Assembly (NCBI RefSeq): GCF_003576345.1
Contig: NZ_QWGB01000005.1
Coordinates: 1,517,847 to 1,581,846, forward strand
Length of the DNA stretch: 64,000 nucleotides
Reading direction: 5' to 3'
Origin: Henriciella barbarensis
GTDB lineage: Bacteria; Pseudomonadota; Alphaproteobacteria; Caulobacterales; Hyphomonadaceae
In this document: piece after piece, positions 1 to 8,252 of the stretch
How the letters are laid out: each line of letters begins with the position of its first letter
Position numbering within the stretch: the first letter of the stretch is position 1
Position numbers and translations under genes: made by a program
Notes under the pieces: model-generated
Told to the model about the DNA's origin: nothing
Seen by the model: only the letters and a program-made list of their open reading frames with translations
Database searches by the model: none

Positions 1-81
1 CAGTGGATTGCCTTTGTTGCCATTGACAAGCGTGAGCCGAGCAAGCCCGTTCTCAATGGATAAATCTACGCAACGAGCCAT
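1..81 (-). CDS. enoyl-CoA hydratase/isomerase family protein, N-terminal fragment
   Basis: The first 27 codons of a minus-strand gene run off the left edge. The translation begins MARCVDLSIENGLARLTLVN, the usual first beta-strands of the crotonase fold (IENGLARLTLxxGxKxNPL). An AGGA ribosome-binding site lies about 6 bases upstream of the ATG. The family hydrates or isomerises acyl-CoA thioesters, which fits the beta-oxidation genes next to it. Only the start is visible, so catalytic residues cannot be judged. Confidence 0.6.
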   Translation of the reverse strand, partial: MARCVDLSIENGLARLTLVNGNKGNPL

Positions 82-224
82 GTTTGATCCTATTCAAGAC
101 GATTGCAGGTTCAGCGGAGTAATGGGCGGAACTGTAACGAGCACGCCGTTCCCAAAGAGCGTTTGAAGCGTTGCCCATTATCAAGCTTCTTCAGACGGTT
201 TGATTTACCGGAACGTAGCGACGA

Positions 225-1712
225 TCAGAAAAGAGATGCATCTAGCCATCTGCCATGAAATTTTGGAGGCACTCGTTGAGGCAGCTTGATCCGCGCAACT
301 GGTCCATCTTCGAGAGTTTTTGCGGGCGTTATCCAAAATTCACTTTCAAGCGAATTCTTGTCAGTGACATAACCGACTAAATATCCATCATCCTCTTCCG
401 TCGCGCCGGACCGCGGTGCAAAGCTCTGCTCGTATCCGATGTGGTGATCAGGAAAACTAAGGTCCACACGGCGACCTGAATCGAGGTCGTACTTGTAGAT
501 ACCATTCGCCTGTAAGGTCTGCTGTGAAGTATCGATGCGAGGCATGTAACTGTAGCGAGCGCCGCTGCAGATGTAATTGTCATTCACCCTCGGAAATTCC
601 ACGAATGCGTCATCCAGCTGCCGTTCGCTAACCTGTCCGGTCTTTACATTGAGGCGCCACATATATGGATGGGAATCAAATCTGTGTTCTCCGTCGACCA
701 GGGGAAGGTCATCGCGGATTTCACCGGATTTTGTGTATCTCGTTGCGCCGTCTATACGGGCGCCGACAAGTACGAACTCGTCGCCCTCATCCCAAGCTGA
801 CGACAAATGCCACATGAAGCATGGGCTTACATTGAACCATTTAATCGGCGCAGATGTATCCTTGCGATCAACAAGCGCAATGCGTGCAGGCATGGTGTCA
901 TCAAGTACGAAACCCAGCGATTTCTGGTTTGGACGTTTGAAATCCATCATCATTGGAAAATCAAACACACAGATGAAACGATCTGAGATCGCCATATCAT
1001 GCTGGACGCGCGGGCCAGGTAAAGGCACTTCGGTGAAGCGGGTCAATCGTCCGTTGTCGGCGGCAACGCCCACGTTCAGAAACGGTGGCTTTGCTCCCCA
1101 GGAAATGAAGAATAATTCGCCTGTTTTTGGGTCGATTTTCGCGTGAGACGTTAAACCACCTTCCAGCGTGCTATTATAGTCAAAAGTTCCTTTGGTCTCG
1201 AGTTCTGGCAGGCTCAATTCATGCGGCTGACCACCTTCCCACCAGAGCGCGAGAAATTTGCCGGAATGGAAGACCAGATCAGTATTGGCGACATTTTTGT
1301 GCCGCTTGCCGGCTCCTGGCATTGAGAGAGATCCGACATAGGTGGCTTCACCTGCGGCGATGTCTTCAGCCAAACCTTGCGTTTTTACAAACCTGCTTCG
1401 GAATACAGGTTTTCCGTCGCTAATTTCGACCCCATGAACCATGCCGTCGCCATCAAACCATGAGTGACCCGGGCCTGGTGAGAAACGAGGATTAGCGCCG
1501 TTCTGCACAAACATGCCGTTCAGATCGCGAGGGATCTCTCCACTGATCTGAAGATCTGCCGCTGTTACTTCTTCTGAAACGGGGGCGTACACACCCTGCA
1601 GATACGGGGCCGCTGGTTGAGCTTCATCGTAGGCCAATGGACGTCTCCTCAATTTCATCCACCGAGAGGATATGCAGTCGAATAGCTTTCGCCCCATCCC
1701 AAAGGAGGGCAT
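225..1712 (-). CDS. carotenoid oxygenase (RPE65/lignostilbene dioxygenase family)
   Basis: This 495-residue protein belongs to the carotenoid cleavage oxygenases, non-haem Fe(II) seven-bladed propeller enzymes that split a C=C bond of carotenoids, apocarotenoids or stilbenes with O2. The four iron-binding histidines appear as H190 (TSHAKIDP), H238 (VQHDMAIS), H302 (MWHLSSAW) and H486 (KFHGRW). The early NGANPRFSP and HSWFDGDGMVHG segments are also typical. The length is normal for the bacterial family. No good Shine-Dalgarno site precedes the ATG at 1712; a second ATG at 1658 (477 residues) is equally possible. The gene diverges from the CoA-metabolism operon that starts at 2011, with an A+T-rich 298-base gap between them. 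The substrate is unknown; a terpenoid or lignin-derived stilbene would suit the neighbourhood. Confidence 0.9.
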   Translation of the reverse strand: MPSFGMGRKLFDCISSRWMKLRRRPLAYDEAQPAAPYLQGVYAPVSEEVTAADLQISGEIPRDLNGMFVQNGANPRFSPGPGHSWFDGDGMVHGVEISDGKPVFRSRFVKTQGLAEDIAAGEATYVGSLSMPGAGKRHKNVANTDLVFHSGKFLALWWEGGQPHELSLPELETKGTFDYNSTLEGGLTSHAKIDPKTGELFFISWGAKPPFLNVGVAADNGRLTRFTEVPLPGPRVQHDMAISDRFICVFDFPMMMDFKRPNQKSLGFVLDDTMPARIALVDRKDTSAPIKWFNVSPCFMWHLSSAWDEGDEFVLVGARIDGATRYTKSGEIRDDLPLVDGEHRFDSHPYMWRLNVKTGQVSERQLDDAFVEFPRVNDNYICSGARYSYMPRIDTSQQTLQANGIYKYDLDSGRRVDLSFPDHHIGYEQSFAPRSGATEEDDGYLVGYVTDKNSLESEFWITPAKTLEDGPVARIKLPQRVPPKFHGRWLDASLF

Positions 1713-2010
1713 GGCATTGTGAAAGACGCCTAACTTGATGCTCTCTGACAGTCCCCTTCGGGACGTTAGCTATGCGCTTCGACGCCAAGTTCTTCGGACA
1801 AACCCGCTCCAAGCCTGAGTGAAGACGCGACGGTAATCGCTGGCAGTCACGCTGCTTGAATTGACCGCAATAGGCTTGCCAACGATCGCAAGGCAGCAAG
1901 ACAAATTATAAAAAAAACACTGGTAATAATATTTTTCCATGATTAGGAATGTCGATGCGGCGGTCGTGTACGGCTGCCTTTAAAATCACCGCTTCAATGG
2001 ATCATTGTTG

Positions 2011-3486
2011 ATGACAGTCTCGACTACTTCACCTGTGGGAATTCTGGCCTTTGGCGCATATGTGCCGCGCAGGCGCCTGCAGCGAAGCGCCATTCATGCC
2101 GTCAATAAGTGGTATGCGCCGGGGCTCGGCGGATCGGCCAAAGGTGAGAAAGCCATCGGGAACTGGGATGAAGACCCGATCACAATGGCTGTTGAGGCAG
2201 GGCGTGATTGCCTGACCGGTTTAGACCGCGCTTCGGTTGATGCGCTTCGACTTGCGTCGACGACCTTGCCCAATGCGGACCGGTCGAATTCTGGCGTTGT
2301 CAAAGAAGCGCTTACCCTCAGCGATCAGCTGGAAGCGACGGATGCAGGCGGGTCGCAGAAGGCGGGCACATCGGCGCTGTTGCAAGCTTTGTCGAGCGAT
2401 CAGACGAGCCTGGTCATTGCCAGCGAGCAAAGACTGGCGCGAGCTGCCTCGCCCGCCGAAATGAGTTATGGGGAGGCAGCTGCAAGCCTTCTTGTGGGCA
2501 CCGGCGACGTCATTGCAAACTGCATTGGCCGGTACAGCGTTACTGTCGATTTTGTCGATCACTTCCGGGAAAGCGGCGCGCGGTTCGACTATGACTGGGA
2601 ATCCCGGTGGGTTCGGGACGAAGGTATCGTCAAGATTGCGGGCCAGGCGATCATCGACGCGCTCGACGCTGCTGGAGTTGAGCCAAGCAGTGTTACACAT
2701 TCAGCCATTGCCATCAGCGCTCCTGGCGCCGCAGCAAAACTGATCAAATCGGCAGGCATTGATCCGAAAACGCTCGTCGACAATCAAATTGCAACGATTG
2801 GCCATACGGGTACGGCCTATCCACTGATGTTGCTGGTCGCCGCGCTGCAGAAAGCCCAGCCCGGTGATCGGATCCTGGTGACGAGCTTCGGCCAGGGCAC
2901 TGATGTGCTTGTATTTGAAGTGACAGACGCGATCACAAAGTTGCCCGCCCGTCTCGGCGTTGAAGGGTGGCTTGCAGAGAAGGTCGAAGACACCAATTAC
3001 CAGCGCTACCTTTTTCACCGCGGTCTTGTTGAAACAGAGACGGGCATGCGTGCGGAGGGCGACCAGAAGCAGCCGGGGACCACGTTGTATCGACAGCGCA
3101 AAACCGTGCTCGGTCTGGTTGGGGGGAAGTGCACGGAAACGGGTGCTGTACAGTTTCCCAAGTCCGATATCAGCGTGTCTCCAAATAATCGTACACAGTT
3201 TACACAGGAAGATTATCCGATGGCCGAGCTGCCTGTGCGGGTCGTCACCTATACAGCCGACAGCCTGACCTTTTCGCCGGACCCGCCAACATTCTACGGC
3301 AATATCGACTTTGAGGGCGGGGGACGTCTGACCGCCGAGTTCACCGATGTCACTGCAAATGACGTGGAAGTTGGCCAGGAGATGCGCATGGTTTTCCGCA
3401 TCAAGTCCAAGGACACGTTGCGCGGTTTCACCAAGTATTTCTGGAAGGCGGCACCCCGCCCGACATCCCAACGAAAAGGAGGCTGA
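2011..3486 (+). CDS. HMG-CoA synthase/KAS III-like protein fused to a DUF35 OB-fold domain
   Basis: The N-terminal ~330 residues have the thiolase-superfamily fold of 3-hydroxy-3-methylglutaryl-CoA synthase / ketoacyl synthase III. The C-terminal ~110 residues look like the DUF35 acyl-CoA-binding OB-fold, here with only one cysteine (GGKCTETGAVQFP), so the usual zinc ribbon seems degenerate. At the place where the family nucleophile Cys is expected the sequence reads GGSQKAGTSALL, so the catalytic Cys is apparently absent. A catalytic Claisen condensation is therefore doubtful; retro-aldol chemistry or a scaffold role with the following thiolase is possible, since DUF35 proteins partner thiolase-like aldolases in steroid side-chain degradation. 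ATG 2011 is preferred over the upstream in-frame TTG codons at 2005 and 2008. The next thiolase begins only 2 bases downstream. Confidence 0.8.
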   Translation: MTVSTTSPVGILAFGAYVPRRRLQRSAIHAVNKWYAPGLGGSAKGEKAIGNWDEDPITMAVEAGRDCLTGLDRASVDALRLASTTLPNADRSNSGVVKEALTLSDQLEATDAGGSQKAGTSALLQALSSDQTSLVIASEQRLARAASPAEMSYGEAAASLLVGTGDVIANCIGRYSVTVDFVDHFRESGARFDYDWESRWVRDEGIVKIAGQAIIDALDAAGVEPSSVTHSAIAISAPGAAAKLIKSAGIDPKTLVDNQIATIGHTGTAYPLMLLVAALQKAQPGDRILVTSFGQGTDVLVFEVTDAITKLPARLGVEGWLAEKVEDTNYQRYLFHRGLVETETGMRAEGDQKQPGTTLYRQRKTVLGLVGGKCTETGAVQFPKSDISVSPNNRTQFTQEDYPMAELPVRVVTYTADSLTFSPDPPTFYGNIDFEGGGRLTAEFTDVTANDVEVGQEMRMVFRIKSKDTLRGFTKYFWKAAPRPTSQRKGG

Positions 3487-3488
3487 TC

Positions 3489-4694
3489 ATGCCGTCTGGA
3501 ATCAAGGATAAAGTCGCAATTCTGGGTATGGGCTGCGCCAAATTCGGCGAAAGATGGGACAAGGATGCCGACGGCCTGATGGTCGAGGCGTTCGACGAGG
3601 CAATCGCGGACGCCGGTATCGATGTGACGCAAATTGATGCGGCTTGGCTTTCGGTCGCTTTTGATGCCCAGAATGTTGGCCCGAGCGGGATTCCCCTCGC
3701 TGTGGGGCTGCGCTTGCCTGGAATCGGGGTCACCAAGGTCGAGAATTATTGCGCGAGCGGGACAGATGGCTTCCGCGGCGCAGTTTATGCGGTTGCCTCA
3801 GGCGCTTGCGATATTGCGCTCGCGCTAGGCGTCGAAAAGCTCAAGGACACCGGTTATGGGGGGCTTCCGGTTCGCACGCGCGGGACGACATCCGACATGA
3901 TCGGTGTTGTCGGGTCTGCACCTGGAAATTTTGCGCAAATCGCCTCGGCATATCGCGCAAAGTATGGAGTGGCGCCAGACGATCTGAAGCGGGCGATCGG
4001 ACATGTTTCGGTTAAGAGCCATGACAATGGCGCGCTAAATCCGAAGGCGCATCTACGCAAGAAAATTGATATCGACACGGTCATCAATGCGCCCATGATC
4101 GCTGAGCCACTTGGCCTTTTCGATTGCTGCGGTGTGTCGGACGGCGCGGCATGCGCGATCGTGACCACGCCCGAAATCGCACGATCTCTCGGAAAGACAG
4201 GCCTTGTCCTGGTAAAGGCAATTCAGCTTGCCACCTCGAACGGCTGGGAGTCGCAAAGCACCGGCTGGGACGGCACGTATTTTCATACCACCCGGATCGC
4301 GGCCAAGAAGGCCTATGCTGAAGCGGGTATCGAGAACCCTGAAGATGATATCAGCCTGACCGAAGTGCATGACTGCTTCTCGATCACCGAACTAGTGACC
4401 ATGGAGGATCTCTTTCTCTCCGCCGATGGCAAGGGCTGGAAAGACGTCCTGGATGGCAAGTTCGATTCAGATGGAAAGATACCCTGCCAGATTGATGGCG
4501 GGCTGAAATGTTTTGGCCACCCAATCGGGGCTTCTGGCCTGCGGATGATCTATGAAAACTACCTGCAACTTCTTGGCCGGGCAGGCGACCGCCAGCGTCA
4601 GGATTCACCCAAGCTTGCTCTGTCCCATAATCTGGGCGGTATGCCGAACCAGAATGTCAGTTCTATCGCGATCGTCGGACTTGAGGGCGCCTGA
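3489..4694 (+). CDS. thiolase family protein (SCP-x/lipid-transfer type)
   Basis: This 401-residue thiolase of the SCP-x branch cleaves or forms beta-ketoacyl-CoA. Key features are the nucleophilic Cys in NYCASGTDGFRGA (about residue 88), the HDCFSITE segment typical of SCP-x-like thiolases, and the C-terminal GHPIGASG box. The classical second catalytic Cys (CxGGG) is replaced by the SCP-x-type HNLGG region. It starts 2 bases after the HMGS/DUF35 gene with GGAGG upstream (AAAGGAGGCTGATC), so the two are translated together and probably form a heteromeric enzyme. The chain length and substrate cannot be inferred. Confidence 0.88.
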   Translation: MPSGIKDKVAILGMGCAKFGERWDKDADGLMVEAFDEAIADAGIDVTQIDAAWLSVAFDAQNVGPSGIPLAVGLRLPGIGVTKVENYCASGTDGFRGAVYAVASGACDIALALGVEKLKDTGYGGLPVRTRGTTSDMIGVVGSAPGNFAQIASAYRAKYGVAPDDLKRAIGHVSVKSHDNGALNPKAHLRKKIDIDTVINAPMIAEPLGLFDCCGVSDGAACAIVTTPEIARSLGKTGLVLVKAIQLATSNGWESQSTGWDGTYFHTTRIAAKKAYAEAGIENPEDDISLTEVHDCFSITELVTMEDLFLSADGKGWKDVLDGKFDSDGKIPCQIDGGLKCFGHPIGASGLRMIYENYLQLLGRAGDRQRQDSPKLALSHNLGGMPNQNVSSIAIVGLEGA

Positions 4695-4721
4695 GCCCGC
4701 GGGCTGGCGATTGAATTTGCG

Positions 4722-5945
4722 ATGTACAAATTGCTTGAAGGACTATCGATTGTTGAGTGCGCGTCCTTTGTTGCCGCGCCGTCGGCTGGACTTTACCTGT
4801 CTCAGCTTGGCGCGTCAGTCACGCGCATCGACCATGCCGAGGGTGGTCCCGATTACCGGCGGTGGCCGGTGGCTGACTCCGGAGAAAGTTTCTACTGGGA
4901 AGGTTTGAACCGGGGAAAGAAGTCTGTCGCAGTCAATGTCCGCGACAAGGCCGGACGCACCCTCATTCAGGATCTAATCACGGCCCCTGGCGAAGGCGCA
5001 GGGATACTTGTGACGAATTACCCGTGCGACGGGTTTTTAAGCCACGAGGTCTTGGCAAAGAAGCGGCCTGATCTGATCACGGTACGTATCATGGGCACGG
5101 CTGATGGGCAGTCCGCTGTGGATTATACCGTCAACAGCGCTATCGGTCTTCCATTCATGACTGGCCCGGAAGCGCTCGGCGATGAGCCGGTCAATCATGT
5201 GCTGCCGGCCTGGGATCTGCTTGCGGGCAGCTATGCCGCTTTTGTGTTGATGGCAGCTATCAATCATCGTGAGCGAACCGGCCAAGGTCAGGAAATCAGG
5301 GTGCCGCTGGCAGACATCGCAATCGCAGCGCTAGGCAATCTCGGTCAGATCGCCGAAGTGCTCCAGTCTGGACATGACCGGCCGCGGATCGGCAATGACC
5401 TGTTTGGCGCGTTCGGGCGGGATTTCGCGACGGCAGACGGCAGGCGCATGATGATTGTTGCCCTCACGCAACGACAATGGACAGCGCTCGTTGAAACGCT
5501 GGGGCTAACGGAAAAAGTCGCTGAGCTGGAGGCGCGTCTCGGCGTCGATCTCGCAACGTCCGAAAGTGTCAGATACCAGTACCGCAAAGAGATCTATCCG
5601 CTGATTGCCGGCCGCGTATGCAGGTTCACCCTGGAGGAGCTGGGTGCAACCCTCAGCCGTGCGGGAGGGTGCTGGGGCGCCTACAACAGCTTACATGAGG
5701 CTGTTACACAGACGCAGACTGTCCGGGGCAATCCCATATTTGAAGAAATCGACAATGTCAGCGGATTGCGGTACCCGGTTGCGGGCGCGCCTGCGACGTT
5801 ACCAGCGTTTCAGCGCGGAAAGCCGCAAAGTGCCCGTTCCCTTGGAGCTGATACGTTTTCCGTTCTGCAAGACAGGTTGGGCCTGTCGGCCTCAGAGTGC
5901 GACGCGCTGAAAGCAAAAGGTATTGCCGGGAGAGCGCAGGTTTGA
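4722..5945 (+). CDS. family III CoA-transferase (CaiB/BaiF)
   Basis: This 407-residue protein has the CaiB/BaiF fold. The N-terminal LLEGLSIVECASFVAAPSAG and LSQLGASVTRID segments and the GLNRGKKSVAVNVRD motif are typical. The expected catalytic Asp, which forms the acyl-aspartyl intermediate, is in AWDLLAGSYAA (about residue 165). The family moves CoA between carboxylic acids, here probably activating the substrate of the acyl-CoA dehydrogenase and hydratase encoded next. It lies 27 bases after the thiolase and its TGA overlaps the start of the next gene, so it sits inside the same operon. Confidence 0.9.
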   Translation: MYKLLEGLSIVECASFVAAPSAGLYLSQLGASVTRIDHAEGGPDYRRWPVADSGESFYWEGLNRGKKSVAVNVRDKAGRTLIQDLITAPGEGAGILVTNYPCDGFLSHEVLAKKRPDLITVRIMGTADGQSAVDYTVNSAIGLPFMTGPEALGDEPVNHVLPAWDLLAGSYAAFVLMAAINHRERTGQGQEIRVPLADIAIAALGNLGQIAEVLQSGHDRPRIGNDLFGAFGRDFATADGRRMMIVALTQRQWTALVETLGLTEKVAELEARLGVDLATSESVRYQYRKEIYPLIAGRVCRFTLEELGATLSRAGGCWGAYNSLHEAVTQTQTVRGNPIFEEIDNVSGLRYPVAGAPATLPAFQRGKPQSARSLGADTFSVLQDRLGLSASECDALKAKGIAGRAQV

Positions 5946-7090
5946 ACAGGTTCGAGGACATTCGCCGCGAAGTCGCAAAACTTTGCGCTGCATTTCCAGG
6001 AGCCTATTGGCGTGAATGTGACCGCGCCAGGGCCTATCCGACAGACTTTGTTAATGCTCTCGCTAGCGGCGGATATCTCGCGGCGCTAATTCCTGAGGCC
6101 TATGGCGGGGCAGGTCTGCCCCTCATGGCAGCCACAGCCATACTTGAAGAAATCCATCTGCAGGGCTGCAACGCGGCCGCCTGCCATGCGCAGATGTACA
6201 CGATGGGAACGCTACTGAGACACGGCAGCGATGCCCAGAAAGAGGCCTATCTGCCAGCGATTGCATCAGGTGATCTGCGGTTGCAGGCCTTTGGTGTGAC
6301 TGAGCCAACCAGCGGCACCGATACACTTTCACTCAAGACGGTCGCGACCAGAGTGGATGGCGGATATCGAATAAATGGTCAGAAGATCTGGACGAGCCGT
6401 GCTGAACACTCGGACCTCATGATTCTTCTCGCGCGCACGACGCCGCGCGAGCATGCGACATCTCGCACACATGGCCTGTCGGTATTCCTGATCGACCTGC
6501 GCGATGCGCGCCGTCAGGGACTGTCGATACGGCCCATCGAAACACTGATGAACCACTCAACGACTGAAGTCTTCTTCGACGATGTGTTCGTGCCGGAGTC
6601 GGCACTTATTGGCGAGGAAGGAAAGGGACTGAAATACATCCTGTCGGGAATGAACGCCGAACGCATCCTGATCGCTTCGGAATGTATCGGCGATGCCAAA
6701 TGGTTTATTCAGAAGGCGTCGTCCTATGCGCGAGACCGACAGGTCTTTTCACGGCCGATCGGGCAAAATCAGGGCGTGCAATTTCCCATCGCAAGGGCTT
6801 ACGCCAATATGAGGGCTGCAGAGCTCATGGTCCGAGACGCGGCTGCGGCGTATGATGAGGGGCATTTCGGTGGTGCCGAAGCCAATATGGCCAAACTACT
6901 TGCCGCCGATGCCAGCTGGGAAGCGGCGAACATGTGTATCCAGACTTATGGCGGGTTTGGGTTCGCTGCCGAGTATGACATCGAAAGAAAGTTCCGCGAG
7001 ACACGCCTGTATCAGGTGGCTCCCGTTTCGACGAACCTGATCCTGTCCTATCTCGCCGAACACGTGCTGGACTTGCCGAGGTCTTACTGA
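5942..7090 (+). CDS. acyl-CoA dehydrogenase
   Basis: This FAD enzyme introduces the alpha,beta double bond into an acyl-CoA. Signatures are AFGVTEPTSGTD (the acyl-CoA dehydrogenase motif), the flavin-stacking KIWTSRAEHSD and the QTYGGFGFAAEYDIER motif. I place the start at the TTG overlapping the upstream stop (TTGA), giving 382 residues, the normal length; the open frame continues upstream to 5897 only because the CoA-transferase is read in another frame. The C-terminal segment reads LYQVAPVSTN where medium-chain enzymes have IYEGT, so the MCAD catalytic Glu is missing. Glu240 (NAERILI), on the helix used by isovaleryl- and long-chain acyl-CoA dehydrogenases, is the likely base. A branched or bulky substrate is possible. 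Confidence 0.9.
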   Translation: MNRFEDIRREVAKLCAAFPGAYWRECDRARAYPTDFVNALASGGYLAALIPEAYGGAGLPLMAATAILEEIHLQGCNAAACHAQMYTMGTLLRHGSDAQKEAYLPAIASGDLRLQAFGVTEPTSGTDTLSLKTVATRVDGGYRINGQKIWTSRAEHSDLMILLARTTPREHATSRTHGLSVFLIDLRDARRQGLSIRPIETLMNHSTTEVFFDDVFVPESALIGEEGKGLKYILSGMNAERILIASECIGDAKWFIQKASSYARDRQVFSRPIGQNQGVQFPIARAYANMRAAELMVRDAAAAYDEGHFGGAEANMAKLLAADASWEAANMCIQTYGGFGFAAEYDIERKFRETRLYQVAPVSTNLILSYLAEHVLDLPRSY

Positions 7091-7091
7091 C

Positions 7092-7934
7092 ATGGAATTC
7101 GATGAATGGATCGGCCGCACGCATGAAGCCGAAGACGTGCTGACTGCAGGACTGCTTGCCCGCTATCGCGCCACGATCGGCTGCAATCAACAATCCGCAA
7201 CTGCGCCACCAGGCATTCACTGGTGCCTGTGTTTACCAGATACGCCGATCGATGAGCTTGGCGCCGATGGCCATCCGAGAAAGGGCGGTTTCCTGCCGCC
7301 AGTCCCATTTCCGCGGCGCATGTGGGCGTCGAGCCGCGTCAAATTCCTTCGCCCGCTCAGCGTCGGTGACCGGGTGCACCGCCGCAGCACGATAAAATCC
7401 CTCACACCCAAAACGGGTGCAAGCGGCAATATGGTTTTCCTGGAGGTCGAGCATGTTACCCGGGTGAACGAGACGGTGGCCGTCGAAGAAATCCAGACAC
7501 TCGTTTATCGGGACGTCGCGACGACTGCGGCCGTGCTTCCAGTGGAGAGCGAGCTTGCAAGCCGGGACGGTGTTGAGCGGGACACCATTGTTCCGACGGC
7601 GCCGTTGTTGTTCAGGTATTCAGCGCTGACCTTCAATACGCATCGGATCCACTATGACTCCGATTATGCGCAATCGGAAGAAGGTTATCCGAGACCCGTT
7701 GTTCAGGGACCATTAATGGCAAGCTTGCTGCTGCACTTTGCATCGAAACGACTGAACGGCGCCCGGATCAGAAAGTTTGCGTTTCGCGGAAAGTCGCCGG
7801 CTTATTGCGGGCAGCCACTTCTCCTCGAATTCCGGCCTGACGAGGGGCAGGGGATGGCGCTCGAAATCCTCGGTCCGGATGGCAACGTCGTGATGACAGG
7901 ATCTCTGTTGACAGCTGACCTTGGAGCCGGATGA
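7092..7934 (+). CDS. MaoC/FAS1-like dehydratase (mesaconyl-C4-CoA hydratase-like)
   Basis: This 280-residue protein has two hotdog units. The N-terminal half (PRRMWASSRVKFLRPLSVGD) resembles the FAS1-like N-terminal MaoC domain. The C-terminal half carries RYSALTFNTHRIHYDSDYA and YPRPVVQGPLMASLL, the R-hydratase-type motif with the Asn/His region. The length and order match mesaconyl-C4-CoA hydratases and HTD2-like hydroxyacyl dehydratases. It most likely hydrates the enoyl-CoA made by the preceding dehydrogenase, which ends 1 base before this gene. The exact substrate is not predictable. Confidence 0.82.
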   Translation: MEFDEWIGRTHEAEDVLTAGLLARYRATIGCNQQSATAPPGIHWCLCLPDTPIDELGADGHPRKGGFLPPVPFPRRMWASSRVKFLRPLSVGDRVHRRSTIKSLTPKTGASGNMVFLEVEHVTRVNETVAVEEIQTLVYRDVATTAAVLPVESELASRDGVERDTIVPTAPLLFRYSALTFNTHRIHYDSDYAQSEEGYPRPVVQGPLMASLLLHFASKRLNGARIRKFAFRGKSPAYCGQPLLLEFRPDEGQGMALEILGPDGNVVMTGSLLTADLGAG

Positions 7935-8252
7935 CAACGGAGGTGGGATCTAGCGGTTTGCGTTTGACGAAAACACGATGGTCGGAACTGATCGCAGGCG
8001 CGTAAGCTTCTGAACACTCCGGCAGGTTGGGGCGAGTCTGCATTTTTGCGCTCGCTGCTGCGACCTCGGCTGAGGCCAGTCCGCACGCAAGCGGGTGCGC
8101 CGTGCCGGTTCGCATATGCCTTAAGGATGCAGGAAATTCCTCCATCAACGGGCTTCCTGATCTTGACATCGGGAGGACCTGAAAAGATTAACGGCGGTAA
8201 TCAAAGGGCCGCCACTGCAAATTTCCGAGTGGCCAGAAGGGAATATCGCGTC
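7935..8252 (+). other. 318-base gap without a supported gene
   Basis: The thiolase frame is open through 8046-8252, but that stretch is rich in Arg/Pro and has no thiolase homology pattern, so it is not taken as coding. No promoter consensus or terminator stands out. The thiolase at 8253 may have its own promoter here. Confidence 0.4.

Noticed and set aside
1624..1899. 91-codon minus-strand frame overlapping the start of the carotenoid oxygenase gene
   Set aside because: It lies partly inside the real gene in another frame, has no ribosome-binding site, and its Cys/Arg/Gln-rich composition is not protein-like.
8046..8252. N-terminal extension of the second SCP-x thiolase
   Set aside because: Arg/Pro-rich translation without thiolase similarity; the family starts at ALIAGVGM just after ATG 8253.
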